This document shows, one piece after another, positions 25,993 through 34,774 of a stretch of DNA of 44,816 bases. Within the stretch, counting starts at the first letter, position 1, and every line of letters starts with the position of its first letter. The translations under genes were made by a program, and so were the position numbers. The notes beneath the pieces are model-generated. The model was not told the origin of the DNA. It worked only from the letters and a program-made list of their open reading frames with translations, and searched no databases. This stretch comes from Arenibacter certesii DSM 19833 (GTDB taxonomy: Bacteria > Bacteroidota > Bacteroidia > Flavobacteriales > Flavobacteriaceae): the NCBI RefSeq assembly GCF_000429545.1, contig NZ_AUCB01000038.1:1-44816 (forward strand), in the 5' to 3' direction.

Positions 25993-27264
25993 ATGCTACA
26001 GTTACAGGCGATACGTGAAGATAAAGAACAGGTGATAGCGGCGCTGGCAAAGCGAAATATAGACGCGCTTCCACTTTTGGATAAGGTGCTTCAGTTAGAT
26101 GAAGAAAGAAGGGCAACACAAGCCCGTCTAGATAGCACCTTAGCAGAGTCTAATAAATTATCCAAAGAGATTGGAATTCTTTATAAAAGTGGTAAAGCCC
26201 AAGAGGCTAATGCCTTAAAGGAGCGTACCGGAAATTTAAAGGAAGAGTCCAAGACCTTGCAGGAAGCCCTAACGGCTACAGCCCAAGAATTACAGAACAT
26301 CCTGTACCAAATTCCCAATGTACCCCATTTTTCCGTGCCAGCGGGCAGTAGCGAGGAGGATAATGAGGAGATATTTAAAGAGGGAGAAGTTCCTGATCTG
26401 GTGGAGAATGCACTTCCTCACTGGGAACTTGCAAAAAAATACGACATTATAGATTTTGAGCTGGGCGTTAAAATTGCCGGAGCAGGCTTCCCAGTTTATA
26501 AAGGTAAGGGCGCTAAGCTTCAAAGAGCATTGATCTCTTACTTTTTAGATAAAAATACCGAAGCGGGTTATTCAGAAATTCAGGTTCCACACTTAGTAAA
26601 CGAATCTTCAGGTTTCGGAACCGGTCAATTGCCAGACAAGGAAGGTCAAATGTATCACATAGGGGCAGATGATCTTTATTTGATCCCTACAGCAGAAGTT
26701 CCTGTAACTAATATCTTCCGAGATGAGATTGTATCGGAATCCGATCTGCCATATCGCTTTACTGCATATACCCCTTGTTTTAGGAGGGAGGCAGGTAGTT
26801 ACGGTGCCCATGTTAGGGGATTAAACAGATTGCATCAATTTGATAAGGTAGAATTGGTACGTGTAGAGCACCCAGACAAATCTTATGAAGCTTTGGATGG
26901 AATGGTAGAGCACGTAAAAGGTATTCTTAGAGAGCTGAAACTTCCCTATAGAATATTACGACTTTGTGGAGGAGACCTCGGTTTTACTTCTGCATTGACT
27001 TATGATTTTGAAGTGTTCTCCACAGCACAGGATCGCTGGTTGGAAATTAGTTCGGTATCCAATTTTGAAACCTTCCAGTCTAATCGTTTAAAACTTCGAT
27101 TTAGGGACGAAAGTGGTAAAATGCAATTGGCCCATACGCTTAATGGTAGTTCTTTGGCCCTGCCAAGAGTTTTAGCTGGGATTTTAGAAAATTATCAGAC
27201 GGAAAACGGCATAGAGATTCCAGAAGTGCTAAGACCTTATACTGGTTTCGATAGAATAGATTAA
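25993..27264 (+). CDS. serS: Seryl-tRNA synthetase
   Basis: 423 residues. Charges tRNA-Ser and tRNA-Sec. The N-terminal long antiparallel coiled-coil arm that binds the tRNA covers about residues 30-105. The class II core has motif 2 (PCFRREAGSYGAHVRGLNRLHQF) and motif 3 (LNGSSLALPRVLAGILENYQ). Start ATG 25993 (MLQLQAIREDKEQV) is fixed by the promoter 22 bp upstream and by family N-termini. It is transcribed separately from the ribF-HTTM pair. Confidence 0.96.
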   Translation: MLQLQAIREDKEQVIAALAKRNIDALPLLDKVLQLDEERRATQARLDSTLAESNKLSKEIGILYKSGKAQEANALKERTGNLKEESKTLQEALTATAQELQNILYQIPNVPHFSVPAGSSEEDNEEIFKEGEVPDLVENALPHWELAKKYDIIDFELGVKIAGAGFPVYKGKGAKLQRALISYFLDKNTEAGYSEIQVPHLVNESSGFGTGQLPDKEGQMYHIGADDLYLIPTAEVPVTNIFRDEIVSESDLPYRFTAYTPCFRREAGSYGAHVRGLNRLHQFDKVELVRVEHPDKSYEALDGMVEHVKGILRELKLPYRILRLCGGDLGFTSALTYDFEVFSTAQDRWLEISSVSNFETFQSNRLKLRFRDESGKMQLAHTLNGSSLALPRVLAGILENYQTENGIEIPEVLRPYTGFDRID

Positions 27265-27393
27265 TTTTCATTCTGCATAAAAGCCTTTGTATTGCAGTCT
27301 TTTTAAAAAGTTGTAATTGTAAATCCTTTCCTTAGGGGAAGGTTGTTGAGGTAGGTCTTTATAGCTAGACCCTCAACTAGAAGCTGATAATCT

Positions 27394-27430
27394 TTATATC
27401 TCCCCCGAATTTAATTCGAGGGAGATATAA
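27394..27430. repeat. Long palindrome (17-bp arms, 3-base loop)
   Basis: TTATATCTCCCCCGAAT (27394-27410) faces ATTCGAGGGAGATATAA (27414-27430) with one C-A mismatch. There is no T run on the plus side. It may be a transcript-ending hairpin for serS or a REP/MITE-like element. Confidence 0.65.
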
Positions 27431-27561
27431 GCTTCATTTCTCACTGGATTTTAGCTACATCCGAACAGATTTTTTAAAGGCTTCATCTTGGCTTAGACTA
27501 TTAATTGGGGATTGTGTTAAAAATGCACACAATAGCAGCTACGCACTCTAATGATTCTACG

Positions 27562-27569
27562 TATCTTTG
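27562..27569 (+). promoter_or_regulatory. -7 box for the TPR gene
   Basis: TATCTTTG fits TAnnTTTG and lies 14 bp before the TTG start at 27584. No -33 TTG was found. The ATTGTGT/ACACAAT inverted repeat (27511-27533) is centred about 44 bp upstream and could bind a regulator. Confidence 0.4.
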
Positions 27570-27583
27570 ATTAAAAAGTAATT

Positions 27584-29368
27584 TTGAGACTCATTTTCCT
27601 CATTTTTCTCTGTTTTAGCTCCCAATTAGTGCTTTCCCAAGAAGACTTCCTGGCAAAGCAATATTTTGAGGATGGGGAATTTGAAAAAGCAAAGGTGTTT
27701 TTAGAAAAACTGGTCGACAAGAATCCTAGGCGGACAGATTTTACTGAGCGACTTATAGCATGTTACCAGGAGTTAGAGCAATATGATAAAGCAGAAGAGT
27801 TATTGCACAAAATCATGGGTCAGGGAATTGTCTATCCTACCGGCTATATAGAACTCGGACGTAATTACGCACTCCAGGGAATGGAGGATAAGGCGATAGA
27901 GAATTATAATCTTGCTATTTCGCAGATAGAGAAACACCCAAATTACGGGTATGGTGTTGGCTATAAGTTTCAACAATATGTTTTATTAGATTATGCCCTT
28001 AAAGCGTTCTCACGCGCAATGGAGTTAAACCCGGCCCAGAATTATGATTATCAAATTGCAAGAATTTATGGAGAGCAAGGCAACATAGAAGAAATGTTTG
28101 GGTCTTACCTTAAGATGATTAGTGATGGAACAGTATCTACGGCAAATGTACTTCGTAATATCAATGATTTTATTACTTCTGATGCGTCAAATCCCAACAA
28201 TTTAAAGTTTAAACGTATCCTTTTGCAAAAGGCACAAAAAACCCCGGACGTTATTTGGAACGAATTATTGAGTTGGCTGTTTGTGCAACAAGAGGAATAT
28301 ACTAGTGCATTTGGCCAGGAAAGGGCAATTTACAGAAGGAGCGAGGAGCGATCCCTACAGAGGTTGCAAGGCTTAGGGAAACTTGCACTGGATAAACGAG
28401 AAGCAAAGGTGGCATCGGATATTTATAATTTTATTGTAGAGAACAGCAGTTACAAAAGGGAAGTGTTAGACGCACAGCTAAACCTTATAGGGATAAGTTT
28501 ATTGGATGCAGGAGATAAGGAGCTATTATCCGTTGAAAAAACATTTTCGGAATTAATACAGGAATATGGTTTTCAAATGGAAACCCTACAATTGCAGATC
28601 GCCTATGCCAAATTTCTAACTTTTAATAGAAATAATCCTGGGCCGGCTATAGAGATAATGGAGAAATGTTTAGAATTGCCCTTAAATAACTATGGAGCTG
28701 CCTATATTAAAAACACCTTAGGTGATATTTTAGTATTCGATCAAAAGTTTAATCGCGCATTAATCTATTATTCCCAAATTCAAAAAAATTTAAAAAATGA
28801 TGTTTTAGGTCAAGAAGCGCGATTTAAAGTGGCACAGACCAGCTTTTATAAAGGGGATTTTGATTGGGCTTTAACACAGCTAAAGGTATTGCGTTCTGCA
28901 ACATCCCAACTAATCGCCAATGATGCCATGCAGTTAAGCTTGTTAATTTCGGATAATTCATTGGAAGACTCCACTCAAGTTGCATTAAAAAAATATGCCC
29001 GAGCAAGCTTTCTGAACTATCAAAATAATAAGGCCCAGGCGGTAGCTTTATTAAATGATATTTTAGATAATCATAAAGGTGAGAAAATTGAGGATGAGGC
29101 TTTGCTAAAACAAGGGCAAATATTAACTGAACTAAAACAATATGGGCAAGCAGAATTTAATTATCTTAAAATAGTGGAATTCCATGGTCAGGATATTCTG
29201 GCAGATGATGCCCATTTTGCCTTAGCAGAGTTGTATAACACTGTTTTAAAAAATCCAGAAAAGGCCAAATTCCACTACGAGCAGATTGTTTTTAACCATC
29301 AGGATAGTTATTATTTTCCACAGGCTAGGAAAAGATATAGGGCGTTGAGAGGAGATAGTATTAAGTAA
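27584..29368 (+). CDS. Exported tetratricopeptide-repeat protein
   Basis: 594 residues from a TTG start (27584); the upstream frame is closed by TAA at 27572 and there is no earlier ATG. Signal peptide LRLIFLIFLCFSSQLVLSQ. The rest is helical repeats of TPR type, e.g. AKQYFEDGEFEKAKVFLEKLVDKNP, AEELLHKIMGQG, AFSRAMELNP, NRALIYYSQIQKNL and AEFNYLKIVEFHG. It lacks an enzyme domain and probably serves as a periplasmic or outer-membrane-associated scaffold; partner unknown. It leads into DUF4286, rsmA and mgtE, all on the same strand with short gaps. Confidence 0.82.
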   Translation: MRLIFLIFLCFSSQLVLSQEDFLAKQYFEDGEFEKAKVFLEKLVDKNPRRTDFTERLIACYQELEQYDKAEELLHKIMGQGIVYPTGYIELGRNYALQGMEDKAIENYNLAISQIEKHPNYGYGVGYKFQQYVLLDYALKAFSRAMELNPAQNYDYQIARIYGEQGNIEEMFGSYLKMISDGTVSTANVLRNINDFITSDASNPNNLKFKRILLQKAQKTPDVIWNELLSWLFVQQEEYTSAFGQERAIYRRSEERSLQRLQGLGKLALDKREAKVASDIYNFIVENSSYKREVLDAQLNLIGISLLDAGDKELLSVEKTFSELIQEYGFQMETLQLQIAYAKFLTFNRNNPGPAIEIMEKCLELPLNNYGAAYIKNTLGDILVFDQKFNRALIYYSQIQKNLKNDVLGQEARFKVAQTSFYKGDFDWALTQLKVLRSATSQLIANDAMQLSLLISDNSLEDSTQVALKKYARASFLNYQNNKAQAVALLNDILDNHKGEKIEDEALLKQGQILTELKQYGQAEFNYLKIVEFHGQDILADDAHFALAELYNTVLKNPEKAKFHYEQIVFNHQDSYYFPQARKRYRALRGDSIK

Positions 29369-29440
29369 TACCTAAAGAAAGGACACGCTCATTTTAAAAA
29401 CGAATAATAATACGCTTTTAAAGAAGCACAAAACAGTATT

Positions 29441-29752
29441 ATGTACATATATAACGTTACCATAAATATTGAAGAATCTTTTGAGCAAGACTGGTTGGAG
29501 TGGATGAAGAATACCCATATTCCGGAGATGCTGGCAACGGGAAAATTTTCTAAAGCTCTAATGACCAAGGTGATGGTGGAGGAAGAAATGGGCGGACTTA
29601 CATTTTCTGTTCAGTATACAACGGACTCCAAAGAAACATTAAAAAAGTATTACGAAGAAGATGCGGAAAGGCTACGCGGCCAACAATCTTCGCTTTTTGC
29701 GGGGAAATTTGTTGCTTTTAGGACAGAATTGGCCATCGTAGGTGAACATTAA
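29441..29752 (+). CDS. DUF4286 family protein
   Basis: 103 residues. It begins [21 protein letters not shown] and contains [15 protein letters not shown] and FSVQYTT, the pattern of the DUF4286 family of Bacteroidota. The fold is probably a dimeric alpha-beta (ferredoxin-like) barrel. No function is known. ATG 29441 lies 72 bp after the TPR gene, and rsmA follows 20 bp downstream, a neighbourhood I recall as common in flavobacteria. Confidence 0.85.
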   Translation: MYIYNVTINIEESFEQDWLEWMKNTHIPEMLATGKFSKALMTKVMVEEEMGGLTFSVQYTTDSKETLKKYYEEDAERLRGQQSSLFAGKFVAFRTELAIVGEH

Positions 29753-29772
29753 ATAAATCCATCAAATACTAC

Positions 29773-30645
29773 ATGAGCAAGAAGGAGAAAAAATCATATC
29801 GATCCTACCAAGGCAAACCATTTAAATCCCCAAAAGATCATGGTCCCGTAAAGGCAAAGAAATTTTTGGGTCAGCACTTTCTAAAAGATGAGGGAATTGC
29901 ACAAAAAATTGGAGAGACGCTTAGTTTGGAAGGGTATAGGAACGTAATTGAAATTGGTCCTGGAACCGGAGTGCTCACAAAATACCTGATTGAGAAGGAT
30001 ATACACTTGGTAGCTATGGATTTGGATTCGGAATCCATTGATTATCTAAACGAAAGCTTTTCTTTGGAGCACCAAAAATCTAAGCACCCTAAAGGTAGCT
30101 TTAAGGTATTGGAAGCCGATTTTCTAAAATATGATCTTAAAGACCTATTTGGGGAGGAGCAATTCGCCATTATTGGAAATTTTCCCTATAATATCTCTAC
30201 TCAGATCGTTTTTAAAATGTTGGAATACAAGGAGTATATCCCGGAATTTTCGGGGATGTTCCAAAAAGAGGTGGCAGAAAGGATCTGTGAGAGCAATGGA
30301 AGCAAGGCTTATGGGATACTTTCAGTTTTGGTGCAGGCATTTTATGATGCGGAATATTTGTTTACCGTGCCACCACATGTATTTAATCCCCCGCCTAAAG
30401 TAGAATCGGGTGTTTTGCGGCTGACCAGAAAATTTGACCTAGATTTAGGAGTAGAGGAAAAGCTATTTAAAAAAGTGGTTAAAGCTGCTTTTAACCATCG
30501 TAGAAAAACACTTTGGAACAGTCTAAAGATCTTTAATCTCTCCGATGTTCTTAAAGAAGATGTTATATTTGGACTCCGACCCGAACAATTGACCGTTTCA
30601 GACTTCATTACGTTGACACAGAAAATACAGAATGACACCGTTTAA
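29773..30645 (+). CDS. rsmA: 16S rRNA A1518/A1519 dimethyltransferase
   Basis: 290 residues. Adds two methyl groups to each of two adenines in helix 45 of 16S rRNA during small-subunit maturation (KsgA). The signature [11 protein letters not shown] is followed by the SAM-binding motif [16 protein letters not shown] and the catalytic [16 protein letters not shown] (NxPY-type motif). A Lys-rich N-terminal extension of ~28 residues precedes the core, as in other Bacteroidota. Its last 14 bases overlap mgtE, indicating translational coupling. Confidence 0.96.
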   Translation: MSKKEKKSYRSYQGKPFKSPKDHGPVKAKKFLGQHFLKDEGIAQKIGETLSLEGYRNVIEIGPGTGVLTKYLIEKDIHLVAMDLDSESIDYLNESFSLEHQKSKHPKGSFKVLEADFLKYDLKDLFGEEQFAIIGNFPYNISTQIVFKMLEYKEYIPEFSGMFQKEVAERICESNGSKAYGILSVLVQAFYDAEYLFTVPPHVFNPPPKVESGVLRLTRKFDLDLGVEEKLFKKVVKAAFNHRRKTLWNSLKIFNLSDVLKEDVIFGLRPEQLTVSDFITLTQKIQNDTV

Positions 30646-31990
30646 ACTCACCGAAGAATTTATAGCTGAAATAGAACAGCTAATAGACAACCGACAAGAC
30701 GCCTCCATAACCTCCATGTTGGCAGAGGTGCATTATGCGGATGTGGCAGAATTGATGAATGATCTGGATGAGGATCATGCTACCTACCTTATTAAATTAC
30801 TGGATACCGAAAAAACTTCGGAAACTCTTACTGAGTTGGATGAGGATGTACGGGAAGCCATATTAGGGAACCTTTCTGCCAAGGAAATCGCCGGAGAGTT
30901 AAATGAATTGGATACGGATGATGCCGCCGATATCATTGGAGAACTTCCAAAAGGAATGGTGCAGGAGGTGATTTCCGAATTGGAGGATAGGGAGCACGCA
31001 AAGGATATTGTAGACCTACTGCGCTATGATGAGAATTCTGCAGGGGGGTTAATGGCTAAGGAGCTGGTTAAGGTAAATGAGAATTGGAACGTGCTTACCT
31101 GTGTTAAAGAAATGCGGGCCCAGGCAGAAAATGTTACCCGTGTACATTCTATCTACGTGGTAGATGATGAGGGGAAACTTAAAGGAAGGCTCTCGTTAAA
31201 AGACTTGCTGACTACTTCTACCAAGGCCAATATTAAGGATGTGTACATCCCTAAGGTAGATTATGTAAATGTAAATGAAAGACCAGATGAGGTAGCGCGA
31301 ATCATGACCAAATATGATTTGGAAGCTATTCCGGTAATAGATGAAATAGGTAGATTGGTAGGTAGGATAACCATTGATGATATTGTAGATGTAATAAGGG
31401 AGGAAGCAGAGAAAGACTACCAATTAGCGGCAGGTATCTCACAAGATGTAGAAGCAGATGATAGTATCTGGCAGCTTACGCGTGCCCGTCTGCCATGGCT
31501 GTTTATCGGAATGATGGGTGGTATAGGGGCTGCAAGTATCATAAATGTATACGAAGGCGCATTCGTAAAATTTCCCATCCTTTTGGCATTTATTCCCCTT
31601 ATGCAGGCAACTGCGGGGAATGTGGGCGTACAATCCTCCGCAATTGTGGTGCAAGGATTAGCTAATGATACTATAAAAAAAGGAGAAATTCTGGGGCGTC
31701 TAGGTAAAGAGCTTCTTTTGGGTTTGGTGAATGGAGTGGCATTGGCCGCAATATTTATTTTAATCAGTCACTTTGGGTTCAATACCACCTATATGGTATC
31801 GTTTACCATTGGGATCGCCCTAGTTACTGTAGTTGTAAATGCGGCTGTGATAGGTACTTTTATCCCTATATTTTTGCACAAAAGAGGGATAGATCCAGCT
31901 ATTGCCACGGGTCCGTTTATTACCACGAGTAATGACGTGTTGGGAATATTGATCTATTTTACTATTGCCAAGCATATTTTAAATTTTTAG
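30632..31990 (+). CDS. mgtE: Magnesium transporter MgtE
   Basis: 452 residues. Cytoplasmic N-domain of helical repeats ([14 protein letters not shown], 1-130), a pair of CBS domains (about 135-260; [42 protein letters not shown]) and five membrane helices from ~285. The pore motif [16 protein letters not shown] and the Asp in [10 protein letters not shown] match the Mg2+-selective site of the family. It imports Mg2+ and closes when cytosolic Mg2+ is high. It is coupled to rsmA by a 14-nt overlap; no magnesium riboswitch is visible. Confidence 0.95.
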   Translation: MTPFKLTEEFIAEIEQLIDNRQDASITSMLAEVHYADVAELMNDLDEDHATYLIKLLDTEKTSETLTELDEDVREAILGNLSAKEIAGELNELDTDDAADIIGELPKGMVQEVISELEDREHAKDIVDLLRYDENSAGGLMAKELVKVNENWNVLTCVKEMRAQAENVTRVHSIYVVDDEGKLKGRLSLKDLLTTSTKANIKDVYIPKVDYVNVNERPDEVARIMTKYDLEAIPVIDEIGRLVGRITIDDIVDVIREEAEKDYQLAAGISQDVEADDSIWQLTRARLPWLFIGMMGGIGAASIINVYEGAFVKFPILLAFIPLMQATAGNVGVQSSAIVVQGLANDTIKKGEILGRLGKELLLGLVNGVALAAIFILISHFGFNTTYMVSFTIGIALVTVVVNAAVIGTFIPIFLHKRGIDPAIATGPFITTSNDVLGILIYFTIAKHILNF

Positions 31991-31997
31991 GGCACTC

Positions 31998-32040
31998 CAC
32001 CGCCTAAAGCGGTGTCGGGCTTTCCGCGCTACACGGTAGC
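31998..32040. repeat. Bacteroidota-type intergenic palindrome
   Basis: Two adjacent stems after mgtE: CACCGC-CTAAA-GCGGTG (31998-32014) and GCTAC-ACG-GTAGC (32028-32040), joined by TCGGGCTTTCC. This block, followed by TTGCTGCAATCCCTA, resembles an interspersed repeat I recall from many Bacteroidota genomes. It may act as the 3' end of the mgtE transcript. Confidence 0.55.
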
Positions 32041-32175
32041 TTGCTGCAATCCCTAGTGCAAAAAAGATATATTTATACCAAGTTTAACCCTTTAATAGAT
32101 TGGGAAAAAGCAATTTAACCCGGATAAGGGCAGTAGCCTACAAAAACTAAAAAAACCAATAATCATATACAAATT

Positions 32176-33114
32176 ATGAAAATACTTCACCTAGATGTTA
32201 ACCACCCATTGGTAATAGAGCAATTTGCCGCCCAAGGCTTTCAAAATGATGAAGATTATACCTCCACTAAAGAAGAAGTGGAGAATAACATTGCCACTTA
32301 TGACGGAATTATTATCAGGAGTAGGTTTACGCTAGACCAAAAGTTTTTGGAACGTGCCACTAATTTAAAATTTATTGGCCGTTTAGGAGCTGGACTAGAA
32401 AATATAGATACCCAATTTGCAAAAGATAGAGGTATATTTTTAGCCGCTGCCCCAGAAGGAAACCGTAATGCGGTAGGAGAACATACCCTAGGAATGATTT
32501 TGTCTCTCTTTAATAAATTAAACAAAGCAGATAGAGAAGTTCGGGAAGGAAAATGGGACCGAGAAGGCAATAGGGGGCTGGAATTAGACGGAAAGACAGT
32601 CGGTATTATCGGATATGGTAATATGGGAAAGGCATTCGCCAAAAAATTAAGAGGTTTTGATGTAGATGTTATATGTTACGATATAGACGGTGGTGTGGGG
32701 GATGCTAATGCAAGACAAGTGGGCATAATGGAGTTTAAACAACGATCCCAGATTGTTAGTTTGCACGTGCCGCAGACACAATCCACAGTAAATATGGTGG
32801 ATGCCGATTTTCTAAATGGTTTTAAGCACCCTATATGGCTTTTTAATACGGCTAGGGGGAAATGTGTGGTTACCGAGGATCTGGTGGCCGCAATGGAAGA
32901 AGGTAAGGTTTTGGGAGCAGGATTGGATGTGTTGGAGTATGAAAAAAAATCTTTCGAGAATATGTTCGACGAGCGCCAACTACCATCGGCATTTAATTAT
33001 CTAATACAATCAGAAAACATACTACTATCACCTCATGTGGCAGGTTGGACGGTAGAGAGTAAGATAAAATTGGCGCAGACCGTAGTAGATAAGATTTTAA
33101 AGAGATTTTGCTAA
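32176..33114 (+). CDS. D-2-hydroxyacid dehydrogenase (phosphoglycerate dehydrogenase-like)
   Basis: 312 residues. The NAD-binding Rossmann motif is GKTVGIIGYGNMGKAF (about 139-154). Catalytic residues lie in LFNTARGKCV (Arg), the Glu region of AGLDVLEYE, and SPHVAGWTVES (His). The short form lacks a C-terminal ACT domain. The family oxidises or reduces D-2-hydroxyacids; 3-phosphoglycerate is one candidate but the substrate cannot be read from the sequence. The 185-bp leader region holds the repeat at 31998-32040; no clear promoter box was found. Confidence 0.88.
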   Translation: MKILHLDVNHPLVIEQFAAQGFQNDEDYTSTKEEVENNIATYDGIIIRSRFTLDQKFLERATNLKFIGRLGAGLENIDTQFAKDRGIFLAAAPEGNRNAVGEHTLGMILSLFNKLNKADREVREGKWDREGNRGLELDGKTVGIIGYGNMGKAFAKKLRGFDVDVICYDIDGGVGDANARQVGIMEFKQRSQIVSLHVPQTQSTVNMVDADFLNGFKHPIWLFNTARGKCVVTEDLVAAMEEGKVLGAGLDVLEYEKKSFENMFDERQLPSAFNYLIQSENILLSPHVAGWTVESKIKLAQTVVDKILKRFC

Positions 33115-33142
33115 TTCTATAAGACTACTTTAATAACTAAAC

Positions 33143-33604
33143 GTGGAGGCTAAAGCAGATTCTCCAGCAGGATATTTAGAGCAGCCTCCCGAAGAACGCA
33201 AACTAGTGGTTGAAAAATTAAGGGAGATAATTCTAAAAAATCTCCCGGTCGGATTCCAAGAACAGATAATTATGGGTTGTTAGGCTACGTGGTTCCCCAT
33301 TCCTTTTATCCAAATGGGTATCATTGCAATCCCAAGCTGCCGCTTCCCTTTATCAATCTTGCATCTCAAAAGAATTTCGTGGCCATTTATCATGCAGGTA
33401 TTTATGCAAGAAAGGAGTTGTTAGATTGGTTGGTTGGTGAATATGCAAAACACATGTCCACAAAATTGGATATGGGGTAGAGCTGTATCAGATTCAAAAA
33501 AAATGGAAACTATCCCCTATAATCTTATTGGTGAACTTTGCTCAAAAGTGACGGTGGAGGAGTGGATTACACGGTATGAGCGTAACATAGTGTATAAAAA
33601 ATAA
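33143..33604 (+). pseudogene. DUF1801 family protein, broken by three lesions
   Basis: Read across frames, this stretch is a full DUF1801 protein: VEAKADSPAGYLEQPPEER, then LGYVVPHSFYPNGYHCNPKLPLPF, QKNFVAIYHAGIYARKELLDW, and SCIRFKKMETIPYNLIGEL to VYKK. Three lesions interrupt it. About 7 nt (TATGGAA expected) are missing after 33277, leading to TAG at 33281. An in-frame TAG at 33478-33480 replaces an expected Lys codon. An A8 run (33496-33503) has one extra base. The start is GTG 33143. The gene is dead unless some lesions are sequencing errors; the clean 67-codon open part (33277-33480) is only a fragment. Confidence 0.85.
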
Positions 33605-33729
33605 GCGCCCCAAAATGGTGTTTTCCTAAGAAACCCAACAATTTACTGGTGCAGTTGTTGCAGAATTGTTTAACTTCCCTTAGCCCGTAATCGCTGCTAA
33701 CCGTCAGTAGTGATTGTTACAACTAATTT

Positions 33730-34116
33730 ATGAAAAAAAGAGTGACCGGTCTCGGTGGATTTTTCTTTAAAACAAAGGAACCAGATAAAGTGAAATCTTG
33801 GTATAACAAACATCTTGGTTTAAATACCGATCAATACGGGTGTACCTTCTGGTGGAAGGATAAGGAAGGTAATGATTGTAGTACGCAGTGGAGTCCTATG
33901 CATGAGGATACGGCTTATTTTAACCCAAGTAAGTCTACCTTTATGATGAATTTTAGGGTGGAAAATTTAGAGGAACTCTTGCAGGTTTTAAAGGAGGAAG
34001 GCGTTACTGTAGTAGGAAAGATGGAAACCTACGATTATGGTAAATTTGGGTGGATATTAGATCCGGATGGGAATAAACTGGAGCTTTGGGAGCCAATAGA
34101 CAAAGCATTTCTTTGA
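33730..34116 (+). CDS. VOC-superfamily (glyoxalase/dioxygenase-like) protein
   Basis: 128 residues. Two beta-alpha-beta-beta-beta modules: GLGGFFFKTKEPDKVKSWYNKHLGL and MMNFRVENLEELLQVLKEEGV, ending with the typical WILDPDGNKLELWEP. This is the vicinal-oxygen-chelate fold, with a likely metal ligand at the final Glu (KLELWE). The family includes glyoxalases and resistance proteins; the substrate is unknown. ATG 33730 follows the pseudogene by 125 bp. Confidence 0.88.
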   Translation: MKKRVTGLGGFFFKTKEPDKVKSWYNKHLGLNTDQYGCTFWWKDKEGNDCSTQWSPMHEDTAYFNPSKSTFMMNFRVENLEELLQVLKEEGVTVVGKMETYDYGKFGWILDPDGNKLELWEPIDKAFL

Positions 34117-34176
34117 TTCCAAAATAATTGCTAAATTTAGAAGAAATAATAAATAAACTAAACCACAACCACAATT

Positions 34177-34611
34177 ATGAGTGAAGACAACAAAGATCTT
34201 GGAGATAAAGCCGAAAATGCTTTTGACAAAGCAAAAGAATCGGCAAATGAGTTTGCAGAGGACAGTAAGAAATCTGCGAACGATTTTGGAGGTGAAGCCA
34301 AAAAAACTGCGAATGAGTTTAAAGAAGGGCTAGCCAGCGCAGGAGGAGAAAATAAAAAAGTATTAGTAGGTATCCTAGCCATTGTTTTTGGACAATTGGG
34401 AGTACATAAATTTATGCTTGGTTATCAAAAAGAAGGTATTATTCTTTTAGTGAGTACCATAATAGGTTACGTTACCATGTGTTTTATAATTGGGAGCTTT
34501 ATTGTTATGGCAACTGCTATTATTGGTATTATAGAAGGAATTATCTATCTTACTAAGACGGATGAAGAGTTTTATGCCACTTACCAAGCAGGTAAGAAAC
34601 CTTGGTTCTAA
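34177..34611 (+). CDS. TM2-domain protein with 11-residue N-terminal repeats
   Basis: 144 residues. The N-terminal ~55 residues are highly charged and contain three 11-residue repeats (ESANEFAEDSK, KSANDFGGEAK, KTANEFKEGLA) preceded by an imperfect one, predicting an amphipathic helix of LEA or apolipoprotein type. The C-terminal part is a TM2 domain: KKVLVGILAIVFGQLGVHKFMLG, then a second helix region and EGIIYLTKTDEEF. It probably sits in the inner membrane with the helix facing the cytoplasm. Function unknown. A likely promoter (TTG 34113-34115; TAAATTTA 34132-34139; spacer 16) precedes it and a terminator follows. Confidence 0.85.
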   Translation: MSEDNKDLGDKAENAFDKAKESANEFAEDSKKSANDFGGEAKKTANEFKEGLASAGGENKKVLVGILAIVFGQLGVHKFMLGYQKEGIILLVSTIIGYVTMCFIIGSFIVMATAIIGIIEGIIYLTKTDEEFYATYQAGKKPWF

Positions 34612-34630
34612 TCTAAATTAACTTTAATTA

Positions 34631-34667
34631 AAAAAAGCCAGTATTTATTATAATACTGGCTTTTTTT
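34631..34667. terminator. Bidirectional terminator
   Basis: GCCAGTATT (34637-34645) pairs with AATACTGGC (34652-34660), with an A run before and a T7 run after. It terminates the TM2 gene (plus) and can also stop the convergent acyltransferase gene (minus). Confidence 0.85.
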
Positions 34668-34774
34668 ATGATGCTATTGTCTGTAATTCTACTAATTTAG
34701 GTAGGAGCGCAGCCGTGTATTACATTTAATTTTAAATTCTGCACACAGCACAGGCTGCACTACCAATAGTGTAG

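Larger units (their letters stand above)
27265..27583. other. Hairpin-rich intergenic region
   Basis: 319 bp between serS and the TPR gene, with no coding frame. It holds four inverted repeats: a CCTT/AAGG stem (about 27331-27349); GGTCT/AGACC (about 27355-27372); a 17-bp arm palindrome at 27394-27430 with one mismatch; and ATTGTGT/ACACAAT at 27511-27533. A -7 box for the TPR gene lies at 27562-27569. The cluster resembles palindromic intergenic repeats of Bacteroidota rather than a single terminator. Confidence 0.5.

Noticed and set aside
30560-30640. Possible magnesium riboswitch ahead of mgtE
   Set aside because: mgtE overlaps rsmA by 14 nt, so no leader exists for it.
33277-33480. 67-codon open frame that looks like a small gene
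   Set aside because: It is the middle part of the broken DUF1801 gene; homologous sequence continues on both sides in other frames.
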